Shown piece after piece: positions 35,670 through 46,291 of a stretch of DNA of 64,000 bases; within the stretch, counting starts at the first letter, position 1; the number at the start of each line of letters is the position of its first letter. The position numbers and the translations under genes were made by a program. The notes under the pieces are model-generated. The model ran no database searches and was not told where the DNA came from. It was given only the letters and a program-made list of their open reading frames with translations. The DNA comes from Bugulina stolonifera (taxonomy: Eukaryota; Bryozoa; Gymnolaemata; Cheilostomatida; Bugulidae): contig OW285195.1 in assembly GCA_935421135.1 (NCBI GenBank), forward strand, positions 1,736,001 through 1,800,000, in the 5' to 3' direction.

Positions 35670-35957
35670 TGCCCCCTTCTCTCGGTCGGGTCTCCCCGTT
35701 TCCTGTAATATACAGATGCGAGTATACACGCAACACATAAACATTACACTCGTGGCCAACATCAGGAGGACCCTGAGTGTCTTGTACTAAGGGCCGTAGT
35801 GCCAGCGTATGGCCCTTCTCACCACTCCCCAGTGGTAGCTTCAAGGATGCTCTCAGATCGAAAGGACTAGCCTTCTGGTGCGTCCCTTCGTTTCATCATC
35901 GAGTTGCTGCAGGTAGGGAACCTGTCAGCCGCTATAAGGCCCTCCCGGCCTTATCCG

Positions 35958-37134
35958 TCACCACCGACTTCTCCAGAGTCCGTGGCTGAGGTGCAAAGGC
36001 CCTGCCCTTCGTCCTCCTCGCTGCCGCATAAAAGTGTCGCTGCTCCCAGCAGGGCTGACACTTCTCATTGTGGTGCGTTCAAGCCTGGAAACCAGACTCG
36101 ACTCACTCCCTGAGCGATGGGCTTCCCAGAGAGACTCCATCTCTGTTAAGTTGTCCTCGACAACATCCCCTCCATGGGCAGAGACAAGGGACCCTTCCCT
36201 TACTGCTGGTGCTTCGCTCCGATGCACCATTTCTCGTTGAGCCTGGGGCTCCTCTTCTGCCGGGGCAGAGCCGCATTCTTGTGCACCCTGCACTGTCTCT
36301 GCGGGTTTGGTCTCCAGGGGAGACTCCACCCTCTCTCGAGTACCAGAAGAGTTCTCGGACTCCGCACTGGTACTTGGTCTTACTGGTGTTACAGGAGCTG
36401 TAGCAACACCAGACGTGGAACCTTGGGTGAACTGCCTGGCAGCCAGTTCTAGGTTCCTGATGGCTTCCCTTACCGGTTCACCATCATCGTACTCTTTCTG
36501 AAGAGCAGCTCTCTCTCTAGCTATCTCACTCAGTCCGAGTTCATATTGGCGCCGAAGTGCCTCTTCTCTTTCACCAAGAGCCGTACTTCTCCTCGAGAAG
36601 TCGTCAGTAGTCATGGCAGAACTACTGCGGATTCCACTCAGGAAGGTGGAAACTTGCGCTAAGAGAAAAGAGCTAGCACTCTTCCCTTTGCCGCTAACCT
36701 TCTGTGCGTAGGACACAGAGGGTTCTACCCCCGACGCTTTGGGTGCTGGCCCCTCAGCGTCTGCCGGGCTAGAAGAGGGGTGCTTCCTCTTCTTGCTATT
36801 GGAGTAGCTAGCTCCTCCGACAGGACATGACCTCATGACATGTCCGCGCTCTCCACACCAGGTGCAAATCACTACCTCGCAGCTGGCAGCGTAGTGTCCC
36901 CATTCGTTGCACTTCCTGCAGACGAATCCGGGGCAGTCCTTAGCTAAGTGGTCCCTTAGCCTTGCGCAATGGTTGCACCATTTTCCGCCTTGCTTGCCAT
37001 AGGCCTTCCGACCCTTGCCGGGTCCGCCTTTCCCCCCCCTTGCCGCTCCCATCGGCAGGGGGACGCGCGCCACCGCCTCCACCAGGCGGCTGACGACCAG
37101 GAGGTTGCCCTCCCCCGCTCGCTACCTCCGTCAT
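35958..37134 (-). CDS. ORF3 of element B: triple zinc-knuckle coiled-coil protein
   Basis: The frame from 37082 down to the stop at 35958 encodes three knuckles (CNHCARLRDHLAKDC, CRKCNEWGHYAASC, CTWCGERGHVMRSC). A basic KKRKH stretch follows, then a SYAQKVSG segment matching the SYSQ/SFAQ segment of element A, and a charged coiled coil (GEREEALRRQYELGLSEIAR). The C-terminus is long and Ser/Glu-rich. The likely start is ATG at 37134, 62 bp after the pol stop. Its first part is in a different frame, with the switch at a run of eight G (plus-strand C run at 37031-37038), so there is an indel there or an assembly error. The shared layout with element A is the main support for this being a real gene. 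Confidence 0.78.
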
Positions 37135-37195
37135 CTGCTATAAAGTAACTCTGTAACTCTGTGATATCTCCAGAAACCTGTAACAACAATAAAAT

Positions 37196-40100
37196 TTATT
37201 GATAGTATACAATATTAGTTTCCTTTCTTTTCTTAACGGTTCTTCCGGAGCGTGTTTTAACCACGTTGTCCTTCGTTGGTTTAAACAACGTAGAACCACT
37301 CCCCTGCCCCTCGGTAATGTCAGGGGGCTCAGGCTCAACCGGGAGATCGGCTGGTGAGGCTGGGGATGGAGTCCCCGAAGGGCCTGCTATAGGCTCACCA
37401 TCAGGGTGGCCACTTGTCTCACTAGGGGCCTGGTCACACACAGTATGGTTAGCAAGGTCACTAGGAAAAGCGTTAGTATCCTGTTCGACATCGTTAGCGT
37501 TAGCACTAGAAGCTGGGGTTACGATAGAGTTATCACCAGAAATGTGTTCACTCCACTCTGGCATATCCTCATCCGAAGATGGAGGCTTGCCGTAGTTAGT
37601 ATCGTAGGGTTCAAACATAATAAATAGGTGTTTTCTATTCCTACGTACTTGACTATCCCCTATCTCTACCCAATAGCTGTGAGGCGTGTTGTCCTTTCGG
37701 ACCACCACTCCTCGATTACCTGGATCAGTAGGGGCTTTAACCCAAACAACATCCCCTATTTCCAATTTAGGTAAAAGGGAAGTACCTTTCCTGTTATCAA
37801 ACTTAGATTTAAATTTTCTGCGTTTAATAGTCTCTTTACATTCAAATGCTTCATAATCAACATCACTGAGGTAGGGGTCCCTAGGTTATTCCTAATGGTC
37901 CTACCAAACATTAATTCACTCGGTGAATACCCTGTGGACAATGGTGTAGTCCTATATACAAGAAGAGCACTATGTTTATCATTAGTTTTCTCCCATAACC
38001 GTTTAATTGTTTTGACAGCACTTTCTGCTAACCCATTAGATTGGGATAGCGAGGGCTGCTCGTGACTAACGTAAAGCCGTGTAAGGAAGCATAATTTCTA
38101 AATGCATGACTAGCAAAGCACCGTTCATTATCTGAACGAAACACTTTAGGCATCCCAAAGCATGAGAATACCCCCTGTAGGGTCTCGATTATCGAGTCTG
38201 ATGAATGAGAGGCAACAGGTTTGGCCTCGATCCACCTAGAATAGTAATCGATAACAACAATGTACGTTTGATTACGGAATATAAATAAGTCAGCCCCTAT
38301 CACCTCCCATGGACCACTGGGCATAGCTGCCAGTGTTAGTGGTTGGTGTTTGACTTCTCTATGCATAATACATATATTACATCTCTCTACATGATATGTA
38401 ATATCGTTATACAGCCCAGGCCACCAAAAATGGCGTTGTGCCCGTCTGTAACTCTTAGAAACACCTTGGTGTCCCTCGTGGCACCTTTCCAGGTACTCTC
38501 TCCTTAATGCTAAAGGTACATACATTCTAGAATTATAGAATACTATTCCGTTATAGATAGATAGCCTATCTCTGCTAGGATATATTGTAAGTAACTCCTC
38601 ATTAGTGATTTTCTTACGTTTAGGCCACCTGTCACTAATATATTCTACCAGTAACTGACAGGCGGGGTCCTGTAACAATACTTTACGTATTTCCTCCTCT
38701 CTACAATCTACGTAGGGTGAGGAGGCTAAGACAGAGCCTATAAACATTTCTGTCTCGTTAGATTTTATTAAATCTACTGTACTATAAGTAGGATTATTGG
38801 GTCTACTTAAAGTATCTGCTAAGTACATTTCTGTACCAGGCGTGTGGAAAATGACATAATCATACCTCATTAACCTCATCTTAAAACGTTGTACCCTAAT
38901 AGGTAAATCAGATAAATCTTTTTCACCTAAGATGGATATTAATGATTTGTGATCAGTTTCGATCTCAAATCGCCTACCTACTAAATAGTAGTCAAACTTC
39001 TCACATGCCCAAGTTATGGCTAGAGCTTCCTTCTCTACCATAGCATATTTTACTTCGGCATCCGTCATTTTGCGTGAAGCATACTCCACGGGTCGGCCAT
39101 TGCCTTCCTCGTCGAGTTGCAGTAAAACTGCCCCTAACGCATTTTTGCTTGCGTCTGCTGAAACACGGTGCCTTTTGTTTAAGTCAAAAGGGCACAGGAT
39201 AGGTGACTTAGTCATCTCCTCTTTTATTTGGTCAAAGGCTTCCTGTTGGGGTGGACCCCACAGCCATTCCGCTTTAGACCCCGAGACTGCGTATATAGGT
39301 ATACTCAGTCCTGCTAATTTGTCACTGAATTTACTAAGATAATTTGTCATCCCAGTAAATCGACGTGCCTCCGATTTATTTTGAGGAGGTTGCATCTCTA
39401 AAATCGCTTTGATTTTATCTGGGTCTGGTTTGACTCCGGTGGAGCTTACCAGATGCCCAAGAAACTTAATCTCATTAACACCGAATTCGCATTTTTCCTT
39501 TTTCAGTGTTAACCCTGCTTTCTCTAATTGTAAGAGTACCTTTCTAAGACGTTGCCAATGTTCATTGGCGGTCTTACCAAAAACCAAGATATCATCCATT
39601 AAACAGATGACACCTGGTAAACCTACTAATATTTTTTCCATAGCACTCTGAAAATATTCAGGTGCCGACGAAATGCCAAAGGGCATGCGATTGAAGCAAA
39701 ACCTTCCCCAAGGAGTCACAAAAGTAGTGAGTAATCTACTCTTGGGTTCCAGTTTCACTTGCCAAAATCCCGAATTTGCATCGAGTTTCGAGAACATCTT
39801 ACAACTAGATAGTTGACTAAGCATGTCAGAAATACGTGGTAGCGGGTATACTGCACGCGCTACACATTTGTTTAGATTTGTTAGATCTATGCACATTCTG
39901 ATCTTGCCCCCTGCTTTGGGAGCAATTGTGAGACCAGAGCACCAATCAGTGGGTTCTTCCACTCTGTCTATAATGCCATCCCGCAACATGTTGTCAAGTT
40001 CCGTTTTGGCCTTATCTCTTAAACCTGCTGCATGCTATAGAACGAGGTGCAAATAAGCATTTGGGTTCTGCATTAGGTCTAAGCTTGATCTTAAATATAC

Positions 40101-40494
40101 CTGGCAATGTGCCCAACCCTGTGAAGAGTTTAGGAAACTCTGACATAGGGTCGAATTCCTTGGTACCTACTATACTATTAACTACAGCTAATAAATTAAG
40201 CCGTCTAATATCGCTCAAGCCTAGGAGATTCCTTTTGGAACCCCTAAGTATGTACATGTCAGTGTCGATACTACTATAAGTACTTTTCACAGTTACAGTA
40301 GTCATACCAAGAACATTAAAGGGACTCCCATCTGCTCCACTAAATAGAGTCTTGGGTTGAGACATAATAGAGTCCAATTGGGAATGGGACTCTTCCGTAA
40401 GAACTGAGACATCTGCCCCAGTGTCTAATACAAAATCAATAGACTTGTTGTTTACTGACAAGGTACGGTTGAGTGTATTTGTTTTACTCTCTAG
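37196..40494 (-). pseudogene. pol: Pol of element B with three frameshifts
   Basis: The protease reads FVLDTGADVSVL. RT has FSKLDANSGFWQV and CLMDDILVFG, RNase H has EIETDHKSL and LADTLSRP, and the integrase zinc finger and core have HEGHQG, CNICIM, GADLFIF and SDNERCF (Glu in place of the usual Gly). The tail has IGDVVWVKAPTD, RNRKHLF and ends GRTVKKRKE. Frame changes occur near 40030 (about four extra bases), near 38040 (one base lost at a C run) and near 37873 (at a G run on the coding strand). Two of the three lie in homopolymers. The integrase core tail and linker are therefore out of frame as assembled. Confidence 0.9.
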
Positions 40495-40497
40495 TCA
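40489..40497 (-). promoter_or_regulatory. Putative readthrough stop UGA-CUA between gag and pol, element B
   Basis: The coding strand reads AGC TGA CTA GAG, with protease continuing in frame. It has the same stop and same following codon as element A, despite different bases on both sides. Confidence 0.72.
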
Positions 40498-41682
40498 GCT
40501 AGGAAATCTGACTCTGTGCACTCTAGAGGGGCTCCTGTAGTCCCTTCTAGATTCCCTCCGTTGCATGGGAGGACTTTGGGGGTCTTTAGGGTGGCGTTCG
40601 CTCCGCCTGGACCGACAATCCCTGGAGATGTGGCCTTTCTTATTACATACATAACAGGTCACCGTAGGGCACTCCCTTGTGTGGTGTCCTTGCTTACTAC
40701 AGTGATAGCAACGAGAGTCTTCTTGTCTATTCCTCCTACTAGGGGAGTATCTAGAATAACTGTCATTGCTAGAATCTCGACGTTGGTAGGATTCCTTACT
40801 CTCATAACTTCTACTTCTAGGTCTATACTTAGAATACCTCCTAGAATTGTAACGACTGTAGGAGCCGTTGCTAGTACTACTATCTCTACTAGTACTTCTA
40901 GGTCTATACTTATGTCTAGATCTGCGTCTAGTTACATTACATACAGATGATTCATCTGATTCGTCAGTATTATATTTGCTTACATTACGGTAGCTCTGTT
41001 TGTCAGAGTCTACCTTGCACACTTCTTGTTTAATGGGTCTATCGGCCCTAGAAGTCTGTTCTACGTTAGACTGCCTGGAGAGGAGGTCATCCTCTTTTTT
41101 AGCAGTATCTCTCGCTTTGAGCACTTTCACCAGGTCTTCCCAGGCGAGTTCAGCTCGCTGGTAAAGTAATTGCCTGAGCGAGCTTTCGCGTAAACCGTTA
41201 ACTGCGACTGAAACAGCGAGGCGCAGCCTATGTACTTCAGCTTGTTCGCCAAAATCCAAATCCCTACTCAATCTTTCTACCCTGAGTAGGTACGTATGAA
41301 ATTCTTCATCACATGCTTGTGATGCAGTAATGAATCTATTATGCCTTAAAAAGAAGCTATCTTTTTGCTCAAAATGATCTTTTAATATTTTAAGACCTCT
41401 ATCGTAGGCATCGTCTGCGTTGTCTTTCAGATCGAAGCCTGAGGCAGTGAGGACAGCTTTGCCATCTCTCCCTGCCGCGCTGAGTAGGGCCAGTAGTTTA
41501 GTCCTACCCCTAAACCTATTCACTCGTGCCTCATTGGGTCCTTCTTTACCCATATTAAAGGTGGCTACTTCCACCGCTATTTCGAAATCTGTTAGCCATT
41601 CAGACCAACAGCCACTTACATCACTCCCTTCAATCTTTAGTTTAGGGAAGCTCGTTAAGTCTACGCCTGCAGCAGCAGCCAT
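40495..41682 (-). CDS. gag: Gag polyprotein of element B
   Basis: A 395-residue open frame starting MAAAAGVDLTSFPKL. The capsid-like region has CWSEWLTDFEIAVEV and TYLLRVERLSRDLDF, aligning with element A. An Arg/Ser/Tyr-rich region (YSRYNSRRYSKYRPRSRS) precedes two CCHC knuckles, CYHCSKQGHHTREC and CYVCNKKGHISRDC. The frame ends VRFPS then UGA CUA G, and protease follows in the same frame. Fully open, unlike pol. Confidence 0.92.
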   Translation of the reverse strand: MAAAAGVDLTSFPKLKIEGSDVSGCWSEWLTDFEIAVEVATFNMGKEGPNEARVNRFRGRTKLLALLSAAGRDGKAVLTASGFDLKDNADDAYDRGLKILKDHFEQKDSFFLRHNRFITASQACDEEFHTYLLRVERLSRDLDFGEQAEVHRLRLAVSVAVNGLRESSLRQLLYQRAELAWEDLVKVLKARDTAKKEDDLLSRQSNVEQTSRADRPIKQEVCKVDSDKQSYRNVSKYNTDESDESSVCNVTRRRSRHKYRPRSTSRDSSTSNGSYSRYNSRRYSKYRPRSRSYESKESYQRRDSSNDSYSRYSPSRRNRQEDSRCYHCSKQGHHTRECPTVTCYVCNKKGHISRDCRSRRSERHPKDPQSPPMQRRESRRDYRSPSRVHRVRFPS

Positions 41683-42241
41683 TTTAGCTCTGCTGTGCTA
41701 CACTCTCTCACACTCTAACTTTACTCTGACTCTAACTCTACTCTAACTCTAACACTTACTTTAACTCTAACACTACTCTCACTCTATCTCTAACACTACT
41801 CTAACTCTAACACTTACTTTAACTCTAGCACTACTCTCACTCTATCTCTAACACTACTCTAACTCTAACACTGCTCTAACTCTAACCTCTCCACTCACGT
41901 AGCCACGCTAAACTGACGTGACTACGCTACTGAAACACTTTACTCTCACGTAGCCACGGTACTCTCGTGTGGCTACGCTACAAAAACTCTCTACTCTCTC
42001 TACTCTACACTCACGTAGTCACGTTACATTCACGTAACTACGCTACCCCTCACGTAGTGCAGTCAAGGACTAGTGAGTCAATAAGTCCTTAAGGCTACAC
42101 TACGCTACTCACTCACAGTCACTCCTCCTTGAGTGACTGCTACTCCTCCCCCGAAGGGTGCTCTTGATTATCTCAGTTGTAACCAGTAATACCTTTCAGT
42201 TTAACAATAATAATAAAAAAATTATCTTGCCAACTGTGCCA
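41683..42241 (-). other. Leader of element B with PBS and simple repeats
   Basis: The coding-strand LTR is followed by TGGCACAGTTGGCAAGAT as PBS. The leader contains two repeat families: a CACGTAG(C/T)CACG type (about 41895-42060) and an ACTCTAACTCTAACAC type (about 41700-41890). It has no coding capacity. Confidence 0.75.
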
Positions 42242-43264
42242 TGTTGAATAGTCAGGTTCGTAATATACTTAGCGTAGTTAGGTACGTCTTCACTCACCGA
42301 AGTTCATGAAGATAAAGGGTATGCTACACGGACGCAAAATTTATGCGAATCGCATAAATTTTGCGTTTTGCGATTACTGATGTTTAACTTTTGCGAAATC
42401 GCATGTTTATTGCATGTTATAAATTTTTAACGTTTCAAAATGCGAATCGAGTGTTGATTGGCTACAGCTAACTTAGATGCTTTGACAAGGTGCTAGCAGT
42501 TGAGTTTAGCTTTTAGGATAATAAAATAAAACCATTGTATAAATTGAAATTGATTTAATAACTTAATTTAAATTTCAATTTGTGCTATATTCTACTGACC
42601 GCAAAATGGACGAAAGCTGTATAGCTATGTTGTTTAAATTAATCCAACAAAAGACCAGCACTGTGGGAAAAGTTCAATCCTTATTATAAACACGAGGTAA
42701 ATAAATTAAATCAACAGTCAAGCTATCGTGTGCATCTTAAACCATAAATTAATTCAAGTCAAGCCTCTCAGGTGCTCGTTACGTATAGGAAACATTTAGT
42801 TGAACTTAGTTTCCACCGAGCAGAACTAATTTAACCTGCGTGTTCCGATATATTGCTAAAATAGTGGAGGTTTTAATTTAAGCTACAATATGGAGGGGCT
42901 AATCCTAAAGAGATTGAATGTAAATGTATCACAACCCCCAATTATTATTTTGTAGGTTCACAGGCTACATTAATTGCTTAGATTCATCTACTCTTGCCTT
43001 CAGTTGAATTAATGAGTAGACAACTTCTTTTGTTTACAATAAAACGCAACTTCTGTGTAGCACCTAACAACGTTTTCCGTTTTTTAAACTGGCGATATTC
43101 GCAGAAGTTGTGCGTCCATGTAGCATACCCTTTAGGGCTGAATAGTCTTCCTAATCCTCTCGGCTTGTAGCGTGGTCCTTCGTCGTCCGGTTGGCCAATC
43201 AGCTCCGACCTTTAGCGTAGTCTCTTACGAGACGCTTTGGGCAGTCGTAATCCACTATATAACA
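42242..43264 (-). repeat. 5' LTR of element B, split by a MITE
   Basis: LTR parts are 42242-42315 and 43135-43264, which together match the 204-bp LTR at 35466 with one substitution. Confidence 0.94.
42316..43131. mobile_element. PIF/Harbinger-like MITE inside an LTR (816 bp)
   Basis: Both ends read AGGGTATGCTACA followed by C or T and GGACGCA as inverted repeats. The intact LTR at 35466 shows the uninterrupted site (GATAAGGGCTG). Three bases are added: TAA on the left (42313-42315) and TTA on the right (43132-43134), fitting a TWA duplication with one change. TIRs beginning (A)GGG with a 3-bp TWA duplication are typical of PIF/Harbinger. No transposase. GCGAATCGCATAAA-type palindromes lie near both ends. 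Confidence 0.88.
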
Positions 43265-43385
43265 CTAATTACTAGTTCACCTACTAACATGTTGACTACC
43301 CTGTTATGTTATTATATCCTTACTGCTTTACTACTCCATGCAGTATTCTATGAAACTATACTTTATGCTGTTATTCTCTAATATA
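43265..43385. repeat. Right arm of the inverted repeat, resumed
   Basis: CTAATTACTAGTTCACC…ACATGTTGACTA onward aligns in inverted orientation with 31180-31300 of the left arm. Weaker, patchy similarity may extend to about 44020. Confidence 0.7.
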
Positions 43386-44059
43386 TAATTATAATGTATC
43401 ACACCAAGCCCTGCTTTCCTAATAATATATTACTATGATAGCCGCGAGTGTCTTGCTCAAAATATATAAAATTTGTGTATTTAACCTACTAGTCTCCTAC
43501 TCTCTTTACTATATCTATATTTTCTTCTGCTAATTTAATATGTGTAATGTGGCCTTTCAACTACCTAGCTTGGCCCTGGGTTCCAAACTTATATAATGTA
43601 CCTGTTAATTAGGCTATTTATAAAAATGATGCTGAGCAAAACTTAATCTCATATACATATACACGATCGCTGTATACATGTATTTTCATCTGTGTATGTG
43701 TCCCATAATAACCAGGCAGTGACCTTGTGGGTGATCATGTTGTGTCTGTATTCAAATTAATATTCCATTTATTTATTGTGTATCTGTGTTATTTTTGGAA
43801 ATATCATAAAGAAAAATTAGTATTAATTTTATTCAATGTCTATCTGCTAATAATCTACTATGAGTAATAGTTATCCTGGTAGTCATAAGTTTGTGTATGG
43901 GTTCCAATTCCTCTCAATATGTATAATATATAGAGTATAGCCATAAAAATGTTATGGCTGGATCTGTTGTTATTATGATAGTCAAGATTTAAGTCTATTT
44001 GTCTAGTAGAAACCCTACTAAATAATGGGTATGCTTTGCTGTGATTGGCTGATACTCTA

Positions 44060-44330
44060 TGTAGGTGTTATATTGGCATTTGGCAATAGCAATAAAAATG
44101 TTATTGATGTCATATCTGACAGTTCGACAACTGAAAAACGGTGTGTTGGAGCTACCGCTGTCGTATGTTCTCTCCAGTGTGCAGGGTGTCTCTGTCTGTG
44201 CTCTCTTTCTACGCATGTGTCGAGTCAAGAGTGCAGCCAGAACTCCCAGAGTGACCAGGGATATGAGCCCGACCACTCCTCCTCCTACTACCCATCCTAT
44301 AGTTTGAGTAGAAATTAGTGATTTGGCAAG
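44060..44330 (-). CDS. Possible exon with one transmembrane segment
   Basis: A minus-strand frame reads a membrane-spanning stretch (WVVGGGVVGLISLVTLGVLA), then a basic stop-transfer stretch RHMRRKRAQ and a polar tail. A possible acceptor CTATAG precedes it near 44301. The layout resembles a type I membrane protein's last exons. It abuts the LTR fragment at 44331, so upstream exons, if any, are cut off. I do not recognise a family, and it may be a gene fragment. Confidence 0.35.
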
Positions 44331-44408
44331 ACCCACTATATCTATATCTAAAAGATAAAATAGCGCCAAATTATAACTTGAATAGACCCCCTAGTCTCGA
44401 CCATCACA
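44331..44408 (+). mobile_element. LTR fragment of element C family
   Basis: 78 bp matching 17375-17452 and ending GACCATCACA. It could be the remains of the 3' LTR of element C, 27 kb away after nested insertions, or an unrelated truncated copy. The 5' part of the LTR is absent. Confidence 0.7.
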
Positions 44409-44629
44409 CATAATTCAATGAGGATTTACCATGGCCAAGTTTGTGCACTAGCGCCCAACCCACCATCATGCAATTTGAGTCGCTAAAGTATGATTCTTCT
44501 ACAATATTATCTCTATATACTGAATGGCACGACAATGGTGATTTAAAACCAATGCCAGTGAAGTGGATAAAAAAGAAACCTTACTCTGTCTAATCACATG
44601 ACCCAACATATACGATAATTACCAGAGTT

Positions 44630-46168
44630 TTAATCTCTGTGCTCTAAGGCTTCTGTAAGACGTTGATTCTCCTTGCTGAGCTGCTGATTCTCCTTGCTGA
44701 CCCGTTTAAATCTTTCCAGATACTCCAGCTCCAAGGATTGAAGTCTTGCGGCGAGCTCTTGCTCATGCTGGAGCTTCATTTTTTCTTGCTCCTGAGTAAG
44801 CTTAAAGTCAAGGGAAGGAAAAAATTAGACTATGCAAAGAGGGTGAATGATGAAAAAAAAGATAAGTCATCAAATACCCACAGGTACAGGTACAGGTTAA
44901 CTGTTGTTATTTTCATGCCAAGAGTAAGAGAAGAGTTCTCCAAGCATAATCTTTGCAGGTGATACTGTTTGGATAAAGATATAGGTGGAGGAACAATTAT
45001 AGGAAAATGTGGATTGTGGCGGAGTCAGGAGGAGAACACCAGCTGCCTGGTCTCGATGGAAAAGAGAGTAATGGACATGGAACTACCTTGAATGAAAAGC
45101 GAGTATCAGTAGTTCGCCAAGACTTAAGATGGGTACTGCAGAGCTGGGTCTAAGTTATAGATTTGACTTTAGTAAAGTCACAAGACAATTTGACTTGGAC
45201 TTGCCAATGTGTTGACTTGACTTTGACTTGCGCATAAATGCGAGTTAACTTGGATGTATGAATGACTGGTGAATTTGAGTTGGACTCTGCTAAGTCAAAA
45301 TTAAAGATAGTAATTTTGTACAGTGTAGACTTAATAGCCAGCATGGAAAAAAGTCTCAATTGTCTATAGATCTATCATTTTTAACTCATCAGTGGTACTA
45401 GCAGTATTTAAAGTAGATCAAGGTTGGCTGTGAGAATATTATTCAGCAAATGAAACATCGAGACTTTGTGTACATGGGACTACGTGGAGCATAGTCAGGT
45501 CGCATGTACACGCAGTGTAAGTAGAATAAGTGCAGTGTAAGTGGTAAATAAAATATACAGTGTAATATATTGCTAATTTATAAAGATTAAAACTGCAGGA
45601 TTTGCCAATGAACACTCAGTGCTTCAATTTTGACGAGTACATGTAAGTAGACAGGTCGACTTAAACTAGACCTGTGGATTACATGACGGCTGACTTGACC
45701 CGAGGCAGCACCGACCTGCCTTGAGCTTCACTTGCCTCCAAAATTTCAAAAATGACTTGACTTGTTGGCTTTAAGTTCAACTCAGATACGTCTCTAGGGT
45801 GTGGAAACATCAGACATTATTTACTTGTATGTATGACCAGAAAGTCAAGCGTACGGTAACAATGCTAGTATCTACCAACCTTCTGATTTATAGAGACTTG
45901 TGTCTCTAGTTCAAGTTGGACTGCTTTCAACTCGCGGCAACTCTCTCCTGTCTGTTCGGAGGTCTCCATCTACAGAGTATAATTATCAATGAAGTTAGAC
46001 TAAACAGAGCTATCGAGAGGAATGATCAAGAAGAATTTACGGACTGAGTTGAGCAAGGCAGAGCAGACAAAGAAATATGACTAAATACGCTTAAGCTCGG
46101 CTATGCAAAAGCATTACAGGTAACTTTCTAGGTGGTGAGAATGAAAATTGCTGTTAGCTCCGTTTTCT

Positions 46169-46200
<32 letters not shown>

Positions 46201-46229
46201 TAACTACTATAACTACTACTACTACTATA

Positions 46230-46291
<62 letters not shown>

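Larger units (their letters stand above)
35466..43264 (-). mobile_element. Ty3/gypsy LTR retrotransposon B with nested MITE (7799 bp)
   Basis: The LTRs are 35466-35669 (204 bp) and 42242-43264 (204 bp once the nested 816-bp MITE and its duplicated triplet are removed). They differ at one visible base. A perfect 5-bp target duplication CTAAT flanks the element (35461-35465, 43265-43269). The minus-strand order matches element A: LTR, PBS-like TGGCACAGTTGGC, repetitive leader, gag, UGA-CUA, pol, ORF3, purine tract ending AGAAGGGGGCA, LTR. Pol has three frameshifts and ORF3 has one. The LTRs and proteins are clearly diverged from element A, so this is another family in the same lineage. Confidence 0.95.

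Noticed and set aside
35777..36501. Plus-strand frames opposite ORF3 of element B
   Set aside because: Shadows of a GC-rich minus-strand gene with knuckle motifs.
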